Below, one piece after another: positions 17,460-26,795 of a stretch of DNA of 64,000 nt. The notes under the pieces were generated by a model, which searched no databases, had not been told where the DNA came from, and was given only the letters and a program-made list of their open reading frames with translations. Source of the DNA: Vibrio echinoideorum (lineage in GTDB: Bacteria; Pseudomonadota; Gammaproteobacteria; Enterobacterales; Vibrionaceae); contig NZ_AP025484.1 in assembly GCF_024347455.1 (NCBI RefSeq), positions 1,240,001-1,304,000 on the forward strand, read 5' to 3'. A program made the translations under genes and the position numbers. Numbering within the stretch: the first letter of the stretch is position 1; each line of letters begins with the position of its first letter.

Positions 17460-18053
17460 CTAATAAGTTAACGGCATCGACCTTAACTTCTGATCCAAAG
17501 TATATAAGTGTTCTGCAGCTTGCATGTGTTGAGGGTAATCACTGAACTTCTCGCGATTTTCCTCATTCATCTTACATGTCTCATCCACCAGCATCAATTT
17601 CCAATACAGCTTTGTTGTATGCAGCATAGCAAGCAGCGGCTTAAACACCTCTTTCTCATAAGCTTGAATCAACTCTTCAATCAACTCATTACGTTGGTCT
17701 TCACTTGTGATTGGGCTATTAGTTGCCGACACTACTTTTTGATATTTCAGGTTGAGTTGAAGCTTATCCATCACTGTTTGATTATCTTCAGCCATCTCGA
17801 CAAGCTTTGACTTGATGATATTCAACCAATTCGCTTGGCTAAGAACCGTATCATCAACACTCGTAAAGTCTTCTCGAATTTGGCGTTCAACGTCTTTTTG
17901 AGCTTTCTTTAAAACACCACGCACCTTTTGAAAAGGCAGCTGAAATTCCTTACTTAGCTCGATAATCAGTTTATGAAAACCACCATTTGGCAGGTGTAAG
18001 TTTTCCTTAAACGTGACTATTGCAGCTTCTTGTTGATGTGTAAGGTTGCTCAT
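17460..18053 (-). CDS. Hypothetical helical protein (197 aa)
   Basis: Cytoplasmic, mostly alpha-helical and charged protein with no signal peptide or membrane segment. The sequence HQQEAAIVTFKENLHLPNGGFHKLIIELSKEF at the start suggests a helical DNA- or protein-contacting module, but no family was recognised. The start has AGGAAAAAG before the ATG, which is convincing. It stands alone, transcribed leftward, with no co-directional neighbour. Confidence 0.65.
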   Translation of the reverse strand: MSNLTHQQEAAIVTFKENLHLPNGGFHKLIIELSKEFQLPFQKVRGVLKKAQKDVERQIREDFTSVDDTVLSQANWLNIIKSKLVEMAEDNQTVMDKLQLNLKYQKVVSATNSPITSEDQRNELIEELIQAYEKEVFKPLLAMLHTTKLYWKLMLVDETCKMNEENREKFSDYPQHMQAAEHLYTLDQKLRSMPLTY

Positions 18054-18318
18054 TCTTTTTCCTATTCTTTATCACTCACGGTGCTGACCGGTGATCATAC
18101 CATTATTGACGATGATTTCTCGGTAACTTGATGAGTTACACCTAGGTACACGCTTAAATTTTCTCAAGGCATTCTCTTTTGGCTAATTTCTAAGCCATAT
18201 GGCACTAAATGGTAAGTCTCTCTCGATGAATATTCGTACATTAGTCGCACAGGGGATAGAGCCAGACAGGAGTCATGACTTACATATGAAAGATAACAGT
18301 GAGAATTGAGAGAACTAC

Positions 18319-18480
18319 ATGACCTATTCAGAATACAAAGAATCCGATCTACATAAGTGCGTGAGCATTGCAACAGATGCAATGGTTTCAATCACCAAGT
18401 TTGCCTTTAAAGCCACAACCCTTTTATTCCGATTTTTCCGCTGGCTTGCAGTGAAGACTTATACCTATGTGATGAAATAG
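18319..18480 (+). CDS. Small protein (53 aa) with amphipathic C-terminal helix
   Basis: Short gene MTYSEYKESDLHKC... with an aromatic, basic and hydrophobic C-terminal half (TTLLFRFFRWLAVKTYTYVMK) that could lie on or in the inner membrane. GAGAG lies six bases before the ATG, and a strong terminator follows 100 bases after the stop, which supports a real transcript. Family unknown. An overlapping leftward frame at 18164-18391 is much less convincing. Confidence 0.5.
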   Translation: MTYSEYKESDLHKCVSIATDAMVSITKFAFKATTLLFRFFRWLAVKTYTYVMK

Positions 18481-18580
18481 TTACGTCGTTACATAGCGAG
18501 TTCAAGTTCATTAAACAACTAGCCAATGAACCAACTCTGTATTGGAGTTATTGTTTTCATTACGATTTATGTAGATACCA

Positions 18581-18611
18581 AAAGCGCGCCCTGTTAGGGC
18601 GCGCTTTTTTT
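18581..18611 (+). terminator. Strong rho-independent terminator
   Basis: A 12-bp perfect GC-rich stem (AAAGCGCGCCCT / AGGGCGCGCTTT) with a GTT loop and a T run. It ends the transcript of the 53-residue ORF. Confidence 0.9.
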
Positions 18612-18754
18612 GTACCTAGTGTTTTCAATTAAAGCTAAAGCTAAAGACCAATTTTATAGGGTCAGTGGCGTTAAATGGTAAAACTCGACATCGAATAAAA
18701 ACCATACTACACCTGTTCAAACAAAACAGACTTCTAACTAATACAGGTACTCAA

Positions 18755-19294
18755 ATGAAAAAGATTGCACTTAAAATTGTAGGACTAACGGTTTTGGCTT
18801 CTGCGCTAACTGGTTGTATCGGCAGCAACGCCGTAACAGGGAAAGTGATGAAATTTAACGTTGAAGTTGTCGATAACCGTTATGCCCGCGCAGGTGTGAA
18901 CTTCTTATTAGCGCCTGTATACGGTATTACTACCGCCGCCGACTATGTTGTATTTAACTCTCTAGAGTTTTGGACAGGTAAAAACCCGATCAGCGGATCG
19001 CCACACATCTTTGATACCAAAACAGATACCCACTTCAAAGTGAATGACGAACTGGATTCGAGCCTTAAAGAGGCGCCTGTAGGACCGATTTCAAACAATC
19101 GAACCATTGAGACTGGTGAAATGTTGAAGATCGACGAAAACACCGTTCAAATGGACATCGTCTATACCTCTGGTGAAACCGCGACGTTGACTGGTATCAA
19201 AGATGGTCAGAATGTTAGCTACTATATGGATGGTCAGCTTGTATCGCAAACGACTATCGCTGAGCTAGAAAAGATACAAGGCACTGACGTATAA
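18755..19294 (+). CDS. DUF3332 family lipoprotein
   Basis: Predicted lipoprotein of 179 residues. The signal peptide ends in the lipobox LTGC (ASALTGCIGS). The DUF3332 pattern follows (NVEVVDNRYARAGVNFLLAPVYGITTAADY). The start is placed at the ATG whose AGGT precedes by six bases and whose product begins with a lipoprotein signal; the upstream ATG at 18665 would bury that signal behind 30 residues. The family is common in Vibrio and of unknown role, sited in the inner or outer membrane. Single-gene transcript ending at the hairpin at 19374. Confidence 0.85.
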   Translation: MKKIALKIVGLTVLASALTGCIGSNAVTGKVMKFNVEVVDNRYARAGVNFLLAPVYGITTAADYVVFNSLEFWTGKNPISGSPHIFDTKTDTHFKVNDELDSSLKEAPVGPISNNRTIETGEMLKIDENTVQMDIVYTSGETATLTGIKDGQNVSYYMDGQLVSQTTIAELEKIQGTDV

Positions 19295-19332
19295 GGCATT
19301 AATTCTTCATTACTTTAATGCTCCAAAGCTTA

Positions 19333-19364
19333 GATAATGGCCTAATAATGGCCTAATAATGGCA
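19333..19364 (+). repeat. 11-bp tandem repeat, about 2.7 units
   Basis: The unit AATAATGGCCT is repeated head to tail just after the DUF3332 gene and before the shared terminator. Short and probably neutral. Confidence 0.6.
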
Positions 19365-19373
19365 CGATAATAA

Positions 19374-19400
19374 AAAAGCCCGGCAATTGCCGGGCTTTTT
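19374..19400. terminator. Bidirectional terminator between DUF3332 and ion-channel genes
   Basis: A near-perfect palindrome (AAAAGCCCGGCAATTGCCGGGCTTTTT) with A and T runs on both sides. It serves both converging transcripts. Confidence 0.9.
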
Positions 19401-19409
19401 GTATGCACT

Positions 19410-20069
19410 CTATTGGGATTGAGATTGAGCAAGCCGAATACTCACCAAGCTCGCCACCATGATGGCTAAATAGAAACTACCGATGATAGATTCCATAAAC
19501 ACAAAGAACTGAGCAATAGGCAAAGTCGGTGAAATATCCCCATAACCAACCGTAGTCAAAGTGATGAAACTGAAGTACATCGCATTGAACAAATTCGTTA
19601 GCCAGAATTGCTCTTCTAACCCATTAAACGCATTTGGGAAGATTTCCAAAATCAACAAATAGATGGTCGACCAAGCAAATCCCAACAATAAGTAAATACA
19701 GATAGAGCCGATAATATGATTAGGTGTCACCGTTGTCGCTTTCATCACCTGTTTTAACGCCGAGTAAATGTGTGAAAACAAAAACATAGCTAAGGCAGAC
19801 AGTGTCACTATCGACAGGTTATAGCCTTCCAAAAACGAAAACACACCGGACACCGTCGCCGTTATCAGCAATAATCCATACCAAGAACGGTACAAGGCTC
19901 GCTCTTTATGTATACCAACAATTGAACTCGCTAGAGTAATGATGATAAGGAATAGTATCGTTTTCTGGCCTTGCGGATAAAACTGCTGCATCACCGCACA
20001 ACCAAAAAACAACACCAATAGTGCATAAAACAAGAAGTAGAAGTTGTCGTCTTTCGAGACTGCCTTCAT
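19410..20069 (-). CDS. Two-pore-helix type ion channel (potassium channel selectivity filter)
   Basis: Inner-membrane protein of 219 residues with about six hydrophobic segments. The last two flank the pore loop TLTTVGYGDISPT, whose TVGYGD is the potassium selectivity filter. It has no cytoplasmic RCK or cyclic-nucleotide domain. It is last in a four-gene operon, with its ATG directly after the TAG of the AI-2E-family gene (TAGATG), so the two are translated in step. It may balance potassium or membrane potential during export by the operon, but this is inference. Confidence 0.85.
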   Translation of the reverse strand: MKAVSKDDNFYFLFYALLVLFFGCAVMQQFYPQGQKTILFLIIITLASSIVGIHKERALYRSWYGLLLITATVSGVFSFLEGYNLSIVTLSALAMFLFSHIYSALKQVMKATTVTPNHIIGSICIYLLLGFAWSTIYLLILEIFPNAFNGLEEQFWLTNLFNAMYFSFITLTTVGYGDISPTLPIAQFFVFMESIIGSFYLAIMVASLVSIRLAQSQSQ

Positions 20070-21170
20070 CTATTTCTCCTCTGTCTCTTCTTGGTATTTC
20101 TCAGTTTCTTCTTGGTTTGTCTCTTCAAGTCCAAGCCACGCCATCATCAACTCATAAGTCAAACTCAAAACCACAGCACCAACAAACAAACCGACTATTC
20201 CTGACATCGCCATTCCGCCGAGCGCACCCAGTAAAATGACCAACATTGGAATATGAGAACCACGGCTTAGCAGTACAGGCTTCAAGATAGCGTCACTGCC
20301 ACTGACCAAAATACACCACACTAAGAACAAACTGGCAGCCAACGTCGATTCAACGCTGAACATGTAAATAATTGCAGGTAGCAAAGCAAGAATCGGTGGC
20401 AGTTGGATGATTGCAATGAGCAGCACAGCTAGCGCCCAAAACGCTGCAGCAGGAACGCCCGCGATAACCAAGCCAATTGCCGACATGATGGATTGAATGA
20501 CAGCAACCCCTATCACACCTTGTACTACGCTACGTACTGTTGCTTTAGAAAGTTGAACTAGCTCTTCACCTTTACCGTCCGTTAAACGCGCCACTAAGTG
20601 AGTCACACCTGTTTGGCATTTATCGGCATTGCTCATGAATGCACCAGCAATAATAGTCGAGATAATAAATTGGATAAAACCACCGCCTAAAGAACCTAAA
20701 ACCGACGCCGCTTTAGACGCAAGTATCTTCAGTTCTTCGGCATACTTTATGAATACACTCTCGATATTCGAAGAAGCATGAACCAAGGTCGCATAAACTC
20801 TTTCGCCAACGAATGGGATATCTTGTAAGGATTCTTTGGGTTTAGGCAGAGATAAGGTTCCATCTTGTAACCCTGTCATTAGATCCGATGCACTGGTGTA
20901 AATACCCGAAGAGAGTGCGACCAATGGAATCAGCAACAACAACACACCAATAAAGCTCAACAATGCGCTGGCTTTACCTTTCGACATCCCCGTTTTATTT
21001 GAAATAGCGACAGCCACTGGATACAGCGCAGTCGCAATAATCGCCCCCCATACCACCAATAAAATGAATGGGCGTAAAATCGAAAAACACCAATAGACGA
21101 GCATGGCAATGGCTGCAATTTTTATTGCGGCATCAATCGCCTGTTTTGAAAAATCATCGGTTAACTTCAT
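20070..21170 (-). CDS. AI-2E family transporter (UPF0118)
   Basis: Inner-membrane protein of about 366 residues with about eight hydrophobic stretches and the long soluble-helix region at mid-protein typical of AI-2E/PerM proteins. Members are permeases or antiporters (YdgG/TqsA and sodium-proton types); the name does not prove autoinducer transport. The acidic tail (EETNQEETEKYQEETEEK) is a low-complexity repeat. The start is at the ATG with AAGGA seven bases upstream; the longer frame overlaps the preceding gene and lacks a ribosome site. Third gene in the operon. Confidence 0.82.
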   Translation of the reverse strand: MKLTDDFSKQAIDAAIKIAAIAMLVYWCFSILRPFILLVVWGAIIATALYPVAVAISNKTGMSKGKASALLSFIGVLLLLIPLVALSSGIYTSASDLMTGLQDGTLSLPKPKESLQDIPFVGERVYATLVHASSNIESVFIKYAEELKILASKAASVLGSLGGGFIQFIISTIIAGAFMSNADKCQTGVTHLVARLTDGKGEELVQLSKATVRSVVQGVIGVAVIQSIMSAIGLVIAGVPAAAFWALAVLLIAIIQLPPILALLPAIIYMFSVESTLAASLFLVWCILVSGSDAILKPVLLSRGSHIPMLVILLGALGGMAMSGIVGLFVGAVVLSLTYELMMAWLGLEETNQEETEKYQEETEEK

Positions 21171-21193
21171 GAGACGTCCTTGTAAGGGAAAAA

Positions 21194-22213
21194 TTAAGGC
21201 TGATTTTGTAAGAACTTCCAATTCCTGGTTTCAAGGAAGAGTGAAGCCAAAATCATATAAACTCCAATTAACACTAACTGGAATATACGTATGAATGTGT
21301 TGCTATCAATATCACCAGAACTCATCAACGTGCTCCCTACCAGTACCAATAAAGTGCTGAATGCGGTGGCAAAAATAGGCGCTTTTTCTGGAACGGTATA
21401 AATTTTTGTAGCGATAAGAATGGCGATAAGGCCTATAAATAAAGAATAGAAGACAATATTGGGAACAATAGAAAGGATTGAAAAAGCAGCAATCGCTAGC
21501 AAGCCTCCAATACCATTACTGATCACCAGAAAAGCGCTCAGTTTTACGGATTTTTCTGAGGTAATCATTAACGACAGCAAAGCGATAAACATCATGGTAA
21601 GCAGTGCTTCAGATATCTGAAAGATAAAGAAAAAGCACACCACAGGGTAAGAGATGATCATCGCTCTAAAAGCAGCATACCAACGTTGTTTCTTTTCTAG
21701 CGGCGCTGCGGCGAAGCCTGAAAACTCCGATTTGGGCTCTGGAAAAAAGATATGCACCAGAGCAAAAATCATCACAGAAACAACACCAGAAGTCGCCAAA
21801 CCTGATGCCAACAGCACGGACATCCCAGGATTCGAGATAGCCATGAAAGGCAGCATCAACACGGCAATCAATAAAATGGTCGCAAACAGATTCCATTTAG
21901 GGTCAACGAATAAGTAATAACCCCACAACATCATCAAGCCAACTAAGATCAACAGAGGGATCGGATAGTGTGTAATTCCGCGAGACAACAACAAACCTAA
22001 CGCCATGGTGGCGACCACCGCCAACAACAGTTCGTAGACCGTTTCCTTATGTAGATTAGGCTTATCGATTAAGAACTTAGCCGTGAACACTGGCGCCACG
22101 AATGCAAGAGGCCAATTTATCCAAGCAGCCAAAAATACCGCCAACGTGACGCCTACGGTATACCGCAGGATCCGTTGTTGTATTTGTTGGTCAATAATCG
22201 GCTTATCGGACAT
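21194..22213 (-). CDS. DUF2955 membrane protein (FUSC-like)
   Basis: Inner-membrane protein of 339 residues with about ten helices in two blocks separated by a soluble stretch (FPEPKSEFSGFAAAPLEKKQRW). The DUF2955/FUSC-like layout matches the integral partner of HlyD/EmrA-like adaptors in aromatic-acid export (AaeB-like). Its ATG overlaps the preceding adaptor gene by 11 bp. The pair probably forms a proton-driven export pump. The substrate is unknown; aromatic carboxylic acids are a reasonable guess from related systems. Confidence 0.75.
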   Translation of the reverse strand: MSDKPIIDQQIQQRILRYTVGVTLAVFLAAWINWPLAFVAPVFTAKFLIDKPNLHKETVYELLLAVVATMALGLLLSRGITHYPIPLLILVGLMMLWGYYLFVDPKWNLFATILLIAVLMLPFMAISNPGMSVLLASGLATSGVVSVMIFALVHIFFPEPKSEFSGFAAAPLEKKQRWYAAFRAMIISYPVVCFFFIFQISEALLTMMFIALLSLMITSEKSVKLSAFLVISNGIGGLLAIAAFSILSIVPNIVFYSLFIGLIAILIATKIYTVPEKAPIFATAFSTLLVLVGSTLMSSGDIDSNTFIRIFQLVLIGVYMILASLFLETRNWKFLQNQP

Positions 22214-23324
22214 AAGACAATACGCTTATAAATCGAATCCACAGCTTACCTATTGCGTTAAAAACAAAGTTATCACCGCTATATACAATCACATCAGCCT
22301 GACCACCAACACGCAACATACCTTGCATATCACCACGTTCAAATTCAATCATGATCGGAAGCATCTGAGTTTGACGTAACCAGCCCGTTTGTTGACTCGC
22401 TTGAGCAAGCTTACCCGCTTGATCATTTTGCCCCCAGTCGACCCCCCAATCGATGCTACTCACTCGGCCTTTAACGATTTGTCCCGGAGCAAAATCGAGA
22501 GCGATTTCCACCTCATCACCAACCGTGACATTGCCTAAGCTATTTTCACGATAATAAGCTTCAATCCAAATATCTTCAGTTGAGACAAACGTCATTATGG
22601 CTTGCCCTGCAGAGGCATAGAAACCTTCTGACAAGCTGAAGTTAGACACTCCACCTTGAGTTGGCGCTTTGATAACCGTGCGTTCTAGGTTTAATTGAGC
22701 CTGCTCCAACGCCAATAATGCCGCTTTCACTTGGCTGTTCTCTTCGCCTTCTTTACCCATTTGTTGCTTCGCACCTTCAAGATCCGCCTCAGCATTGACA
22801 ACGGCCGCTCGAGAAGTTGCTAGGGCTGCCCTAGCTTTATCAGCATCAGATTTAGAGACCACTCCTTTGTCGGCCATCTCCAATACACGCTTAGCTTGCA
22901 ATTTGGTGTTCTGTCTTTCAACAATCGCTGACGTGAGCTTTGCTTGTGCAGAAGCAATACTCGCGGTTTGAGCACCGACATTCTGGCCTGCGATTTCTAA
23001 GTTCTGCTCTGCTTGTTGAACTGCAATTTGATAATCCGATTTATCGAGAAGCGCGAGTGTATCGCCTTGATTAACCAATTGATTCGGTTGGACCAAGATA
23101 TCAAGCACCTTACCTGACACTTCTGGTTTAATTGGAACGATATAGCCTTTCACACGTGCGTTATCGGTTATTGGAATAATTCGATCGGCGATGACACTGA
23201 ACAACAGTGTGACTGCGACAAACCCGAGAAGGTAATTGGTTACCTTCCTCACCTTGTCTTTACCTTTTTCTGGTTGGCTACTTTCTTCATTGTCGTCTTG
23301 CTTGTTCCCTTTGACTTCTGACAT
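22203..23324 (-). CDS. HlyD/EmrA-type membrane fusion protein
   Basis: Periplasmic adaptor of 373 residues with one N-terminal helix (YLLGFVAVTLLFSVIADRI). The biotinyl-lipoyl halves are at about 55-95 (ARVKGYIVPIKPEVSGKVLDI) and 225-255 (IKAPTQGGVSNFSLSEG). A long alpha-hairpin lies between them and a beta domain follows. It is the first gene of the operon, with GGGAG before the ATG and a 150-base gap to the divergent AraC gene. It bridges the DUF2955 pump to an outer-membrane channel not found here. Confidence 0.87.
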   Translation of the reverse strand: MSEVKGNKQDDNEESSQPEKGKDKVRKVTNYLLGFVAVTLLFSVIADRIIPITDNARVKGYIVPIKPEVSGKVLDILVQPNQLVNQGDTLALLDKSDYQIAVQQAEQNLEIAGQNVGAQTASIASAQAKLTSAIVERQNTKLQAKRVLEMADKGVVSKSDADKARAALATSRAAVVNAEADLEGAKQQMGKEGEENSQVKAALLALEQAQLNLERTVIKAPTQGGVSNFSLSEGFYASAGQAIMTFVSTEDIWIEAYYRENSLGNVTVGDEVEIALDFAPGQIVKGRVSSIDWGVDWGQNDQAGKLAQASQQTGWLRQTQMLPIMIEFERGDMQGMLRVGGQADVIVYSGDNFVFNAIGKLWIRFISVLSYVR

Positions 23325-23482
23325 GGAACTCCCTTCTCAATAACTAACATCAACAAAATTAATATCTTAAAAATAAACCCGACGATGGAAAACTCAAGTA
23401 AATAGGGTTAGATTTACTAAACAAAACACTGTAAATGATATGCACGTCTAATAACGTATAGATACACAAGGATTGTTTGATC

Positions 23483-24490
23483 ATGGCTACTCGCTCCTAC
23501 CAAGTCCCAGTAATACAAACAAGTTATGCCAAAATCTTAGTTCAAGTTTTCACGGACTATGGCTTAGACCTGCATAAATTACTCGAAGACTCAGGCTTAC
23601 CGTCCGATCTCATCGAATCAGAAAGCGACTTTGTGCCGTCAGAATCAATCAAACGACTGATTTATCTAACGTCGTCACAATTGGGCGTATCTCGATTTAC
23701 GGACGTACTCGGTCTCGCCTTTAAACGAAGAATCATCCCATACGTCTTGCATCAGTTTACCGAGTTTGAAACGATTGAAGATTCGTTAAAACACATCAAC
23801 ACCATTTTCTCCTATGACTCTCCCGGTAGTAGAGTCGACTTTATTCAAGAACATGGGCAAAGTTGGTTTTGTCGAACCGCTCCTGAAGATAGTTCACCTA
23901 TGTTCCAATGGGGTGAAGTTTTCGCGATCACCTACATCATTGAATTAATAACCATTTTATCTAAGTCCCCTTGGCAACCAACCAAAGTACGCTTGCAAGG
24001 ACATGACACAGACATCGTTAAAACACTGCTTTCCAATCATTGCCAGTTGTTTGTCGATCATAACTCTACCGCGGTTCTGATCCCTGATGAGATCTTACAA
24101 CTACCGATTCGTCTCACAGCTAAAGACTTGAGTAACAAGCCGGCAATCATTGAGTGGCACACGAGCTTTACTGACAGCGTTTACGAGCTACTCAAGCCCT
24201 ACATGAAAGAGCAAGACCTCTCACTGGAAGAGGCCGCTGAGCTTCTAAACTTTTCGGTAAGAACGTTTCAACGCAAACTCAAAGGCGAAAATACAACCTA
24301 TCGAAAAATAAAAGAGAACCTAATGTTCTCCGTAGCATGTGAGCTGATGGAAGAAGGCCATACGTTAACTTACATTTCGAGCCAATTGGGTTACACCAAC
24401 ATTTCCCATTTTTCTAGAGCCTTTAAGCGAGTCTCTGGTATTACTCCAAAGATTTACCAACGCTCAATTTCAGCTCAAGCACGACTATAA
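23483..24490 (+). CDS. AraC family regulator with arabinose-binding-like N-terminal domain
   Basis: Regulator of 335 residues. The N-terminal part (residues 10-200) resembles the Arabinose_bd domain, and the C-terminus has two HTH motifs (LSLEEAAELLNFSVRTFQRKL and LTYISSQLGYTNISHFSRAFKRVSG). The start is taken at the ATG; a TTG two codons upstream is better spaced from AAGG, so it is possible. It is divergent from the HlyD operon, which it probably controls. A paralogue is broken at 31478. The stop is back to back with the stop of the converging GGDEF gene. Confidence 0.87.
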   Translation: MATRSYQVPVIQTSYAKILVQVFTDYGLDLHKLLEDSGLPSDLIESESDFVPSESIKRLIYLTSSQLGVSRFTDVLGLAFKRRIIPYVLHQFTEFETIEDSLKHINTIFSYDSPGSRVDFIQEHGQSWFCRTAPEDSSPMFQWGEVFAITYIIELITILSKSPWQPTKVRLQGHDTDIVKTLLSNHCQLFVDHNSTAVLIPDEILQLPIRLTAKDLSNKPAIIEWHTSFTDSVYELLKPYMKEQDLSLEEAAELLNFSVRTFQRKLKGENTTYRKIKENLMFSVACELMEEGHTLTYISSQLGYTNISHFSRAFKRVSGITPKIYQRSISAQARL

Positions 24491-25552
24491 TTAACCAAGG
24501 ACAATTGGCTCTGGGCAACCTTGACTAGAGCTACATACCCTATTTCGGCCACTGCCTTTAGCACGATAAAGTGCTCTATCCGCACTTCGATAGCTTGCTT
24601 CAGCTTGGGTGTGTATTTCAGACACACCACTACTTACCGTCAGATTCAACGTTGTGCCTTTGGTAATCACTTCTTTTAATCGATGCATGGCTTCAAATGC
24701 TTCTGCCAAATTGGTCTCTGGCATCAAAATAGCAAACTCTTCGCCGCCAACTCGCGACACGATGTCGGTATCTCGACTGTTATTTCTCAATAATTCAGCT
24801 ACCTCTTTAAGTGCCCTGTCACCTTGGTCGTGACCGTGGTTGTCATTGATAGCCTTGAAATGATCCAGATCGATCAAGGCTAAACAAGAATGTGTGTAGC
24901 CGTAACGGGCGGCTAGGTTTGAGTAGTTGTTTAAATCTTTATCAAAACGACGACGGTTCCAGCACCCTGTGAGAGAGTCTGTTTCCACCAGCATTCTCAG
25001 TCGACGTTCTAAGACTTTGCGTCGGCTAATATCAGTAAAGGTGACGACGTACTTTTCATTATTCGGCAGTAATTCAGTTAGTTTCTCCACGACAGCATTA
25101 ACCGTAAAATGTTCACCAAGTCGGCTGATACCACTCAACTCCCCTTTCCATCGATAGTTCTGCTTAAGCGAAGTTGCAATAGTCGCTATCAAGCTATTAT
25201 TGTTCATAAAGCAAAGGTCAGAAATTGGGCGAGCTTCGACTTGATCAAAGGCATAGCCTGAAACCCTAGAAAACTGTTGATTAACTTGTATTATCTTCAA
25301 TTGACTGTCGAGGATGATAAAACCAGCGACACCATCAATGATCGCTTCAGACAGGCTGTTCTTGCTTTGAGTCATTTCATGTCGATAAAGACGTGCGGTA
25401 ATAAGAGTACTGAGCAAGAACAAGGTGCAGACAGACATCACCATGGCCGCAGTAGAGGCAACACTCAGCAACCACAAACTGAACAACATATTTAAGACAA
25501 GTGCGGACACCACATATAACGGTATTTTTCGGTCAAAACTTAGCTTGTTCAT
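24491..25552 (-). CDS. PAS-GGDEF diguanylate cyclase
   Basis: Inner-membrane diguanylate cyclase of 353 residues. It has one or two N-terminal helices (PLYVVSALVLNMLFSLWLL and STAAMVMSVCTLFLLSTLI). A PAS domain (about 65-180) follows, then the GGDEF domain with the active GGEEF motif (RVGGEEFAIL). The inhibition site RDTD sits exactly five residues before GGEEF, so product feedback should work. It makes cyclic di-GMP. Its stop abuts the AraC stop, so the two converging transcripts share a border. Confidence 0.92.
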   Translation of the reverse strand: MNKLSFDRKIPLYVVSALVLNMLFSLWLLSVASTAAMVMSVCTLFLLSTLITARLYRHEMTQSKNSLSEAIIDGVAGFIILDSQLKIIQVNQQFSRVSGYAFDQVEARPISDLCFMNNNSLIATIATSLKQNYRWKGELSGISRLGEHFTVNAVVEKLTELLPNNEKYVVTFTDISRRKVLERRLRMLVETDSLTGCWNRRRFDKDLNNYSNLAARYGYTHSCLALIDLDHFKAINDNHGHDQGDRALKEVAELLRNNSRDTDIVSRVGGEEFAILMPETNLAEAFEAMHRLKEVITKGTTLNLTVSSGVSEIHTQAEASYRSADRALYRAKGSGRNRVCSSSQGCPEPIVLG

Positions 25553-25732
25553 AGTTTGCTCTGGTGATGGGCGGATCGCTATGATGACTAAGTTTCAATC
25601 ACAATATTTACCATTTTACGACACATATAAATTCAAATTGCCCATCGCATAAAAAGCACAAAAGCCTATGCAACTCATTAGCAGATGATACCCACGTTAT
25701 TCGCCCACATACGTTGCTACCCATGACAAACT

Positions 25733-26737
25733 TTAGTTATTGAGTAAGAAGAGCAAACTGCCACCGCTCAATGAACTGCCGTAATTGAAGTTAATGCCTA
25801 CCCCAAAGTTGTCGAAAAAGTACGAATCATAAGGGACATCAAACACTAACCCTGTACCAAATTCATAGTAATAGTGAGTATCGAGTGGTTCTTTGAGATC
25901 GCCAGCGACATCAATCCGCCTGACGTTGTAGTGAATCTGTGGGTTCTTCAGTGACCAAGCATCGAGCACAACATTTTGTCTAAATTCAAGCTCATTAATA
26001 AATCGTAATCCTTCAGGGTTACCGATATCGCCATCATTCGCTTCTCCCCAACCCGTTCCATAAAAGTAACGAGCTCTTGAAGAGACATTCCAACTTCCCC
26101 ACTCTTGTTTTTGCAAATATTTTAGTTTGACTGAGGGTTCACCAACCAATGCCCACGCTGACGTATTCAGTGCATAACCATCGAGTTGAGCTCGAAACGC
26201 TTGAGAGTAACTGTTGTTGTATTCGTATTTGTTGCGGTAATAGAGCAAGTGTGTGCCCAAGCCATAAGCAATAGACCAATGTTCATTTAAATGGCTTTGA
26301 AGCCCTAGAAAGCCATACAAGCCCAATACCGAGTCTTTATTTGGGTTAACACTGCGGTCGGGTGTTATGTCTGATGACACCTCAACATCCTGTTCAGAGA
26401 GCGCATAGGACCCTCGCACAGACCAAATGAGATCAAGATCAGGGTCATCGGTTTGAATCACGGAAGAATAAGGAATGGAACCGACACTGACTTGGCTTCG
26501 AGTATCGATGGTTTTATCGGAGCCAAAACCACTGTCGTTTAAGTTGATAAACGAGTTCGGGTCAAAATCGACAAAGCCAATTGAAACGGCATCACTGTCA
26601 GTGAGCGCAATGGATGCAGCAAATATTTTCTCCAAACGATTCTGGATCGCTTCATTGGATCCATAGGCCGAGGAAGAAATCAGGCTTGATAAAAGTAAAG
26701 CAATAGAAGGGGGATATGGCGATAGGGGTGAAAGCAT
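25733..26737 (-). CDS. Solitary autotransporter-like outer-membrane beta-barrel protein
   Basis: Protein of about 334 residues with a short signal peptide ending near SSAYG. The C-terminal part is made of alternating aromatic beta strands (WSIAYGLGTHLLYYRNKY, WNVSSRARYFYGTGW) and ends FNYGSSLSGGSLLFLLNN. This is the layout of the solitary autotransporter-barrel (Omp_AT) family of Vibrio, an outer-membrane barrel with no passenger domain. The start is placed at the ATG preceded by GGAG at eight bases; a TTG six codons earlier is weaker. Role unknown. Confidence 0.75.
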   Translation of the reverse strand: MLSPLSPYPPSIALLLSSLISSSAYGSNEAIQNRLEKIFAASIALTDSDAVSIGFVDFDPNSFINLNDSGFGSDKTIDTRSQVSVGSIPYSSVIQTDDPDLDLIWSVRGSYALSEQDVEVSSDITPDRSVNPNKDSVLGLYGFLGLQSHLNEHWSIAYGLGTHLLYYRNKYEYNNSYSQAFRAQLDGYALNTSAWALVGEPSVKLKYLQKQEWGSWNVSSRARYFYGTGWGEANDGDIGNPEGLRFINELEFRQNVVLDAWSLKNPQIHYNVRRIDVAGDLKEPLDTHYYYEFGTGLVFDVPYDSYFFDNFGVGINFNYGSSLSGGSLLFLLNN

Positions 26738-26795
26738 TAAGTTGACTCCATTCAAACTTATGCTTCAAGTGTAATTGGTAACTTCACTATTTCAA

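Noticed and set aside
18164..18391. Leftward 75-codon frame
   Set aside because: No ribosome site; a better supported rightward small gene with a terminator occupies the region.
16031..18480. Integron cassette array
   Set aside because: No integrase gene and no attC-like palindromes flanking the small ORFs.
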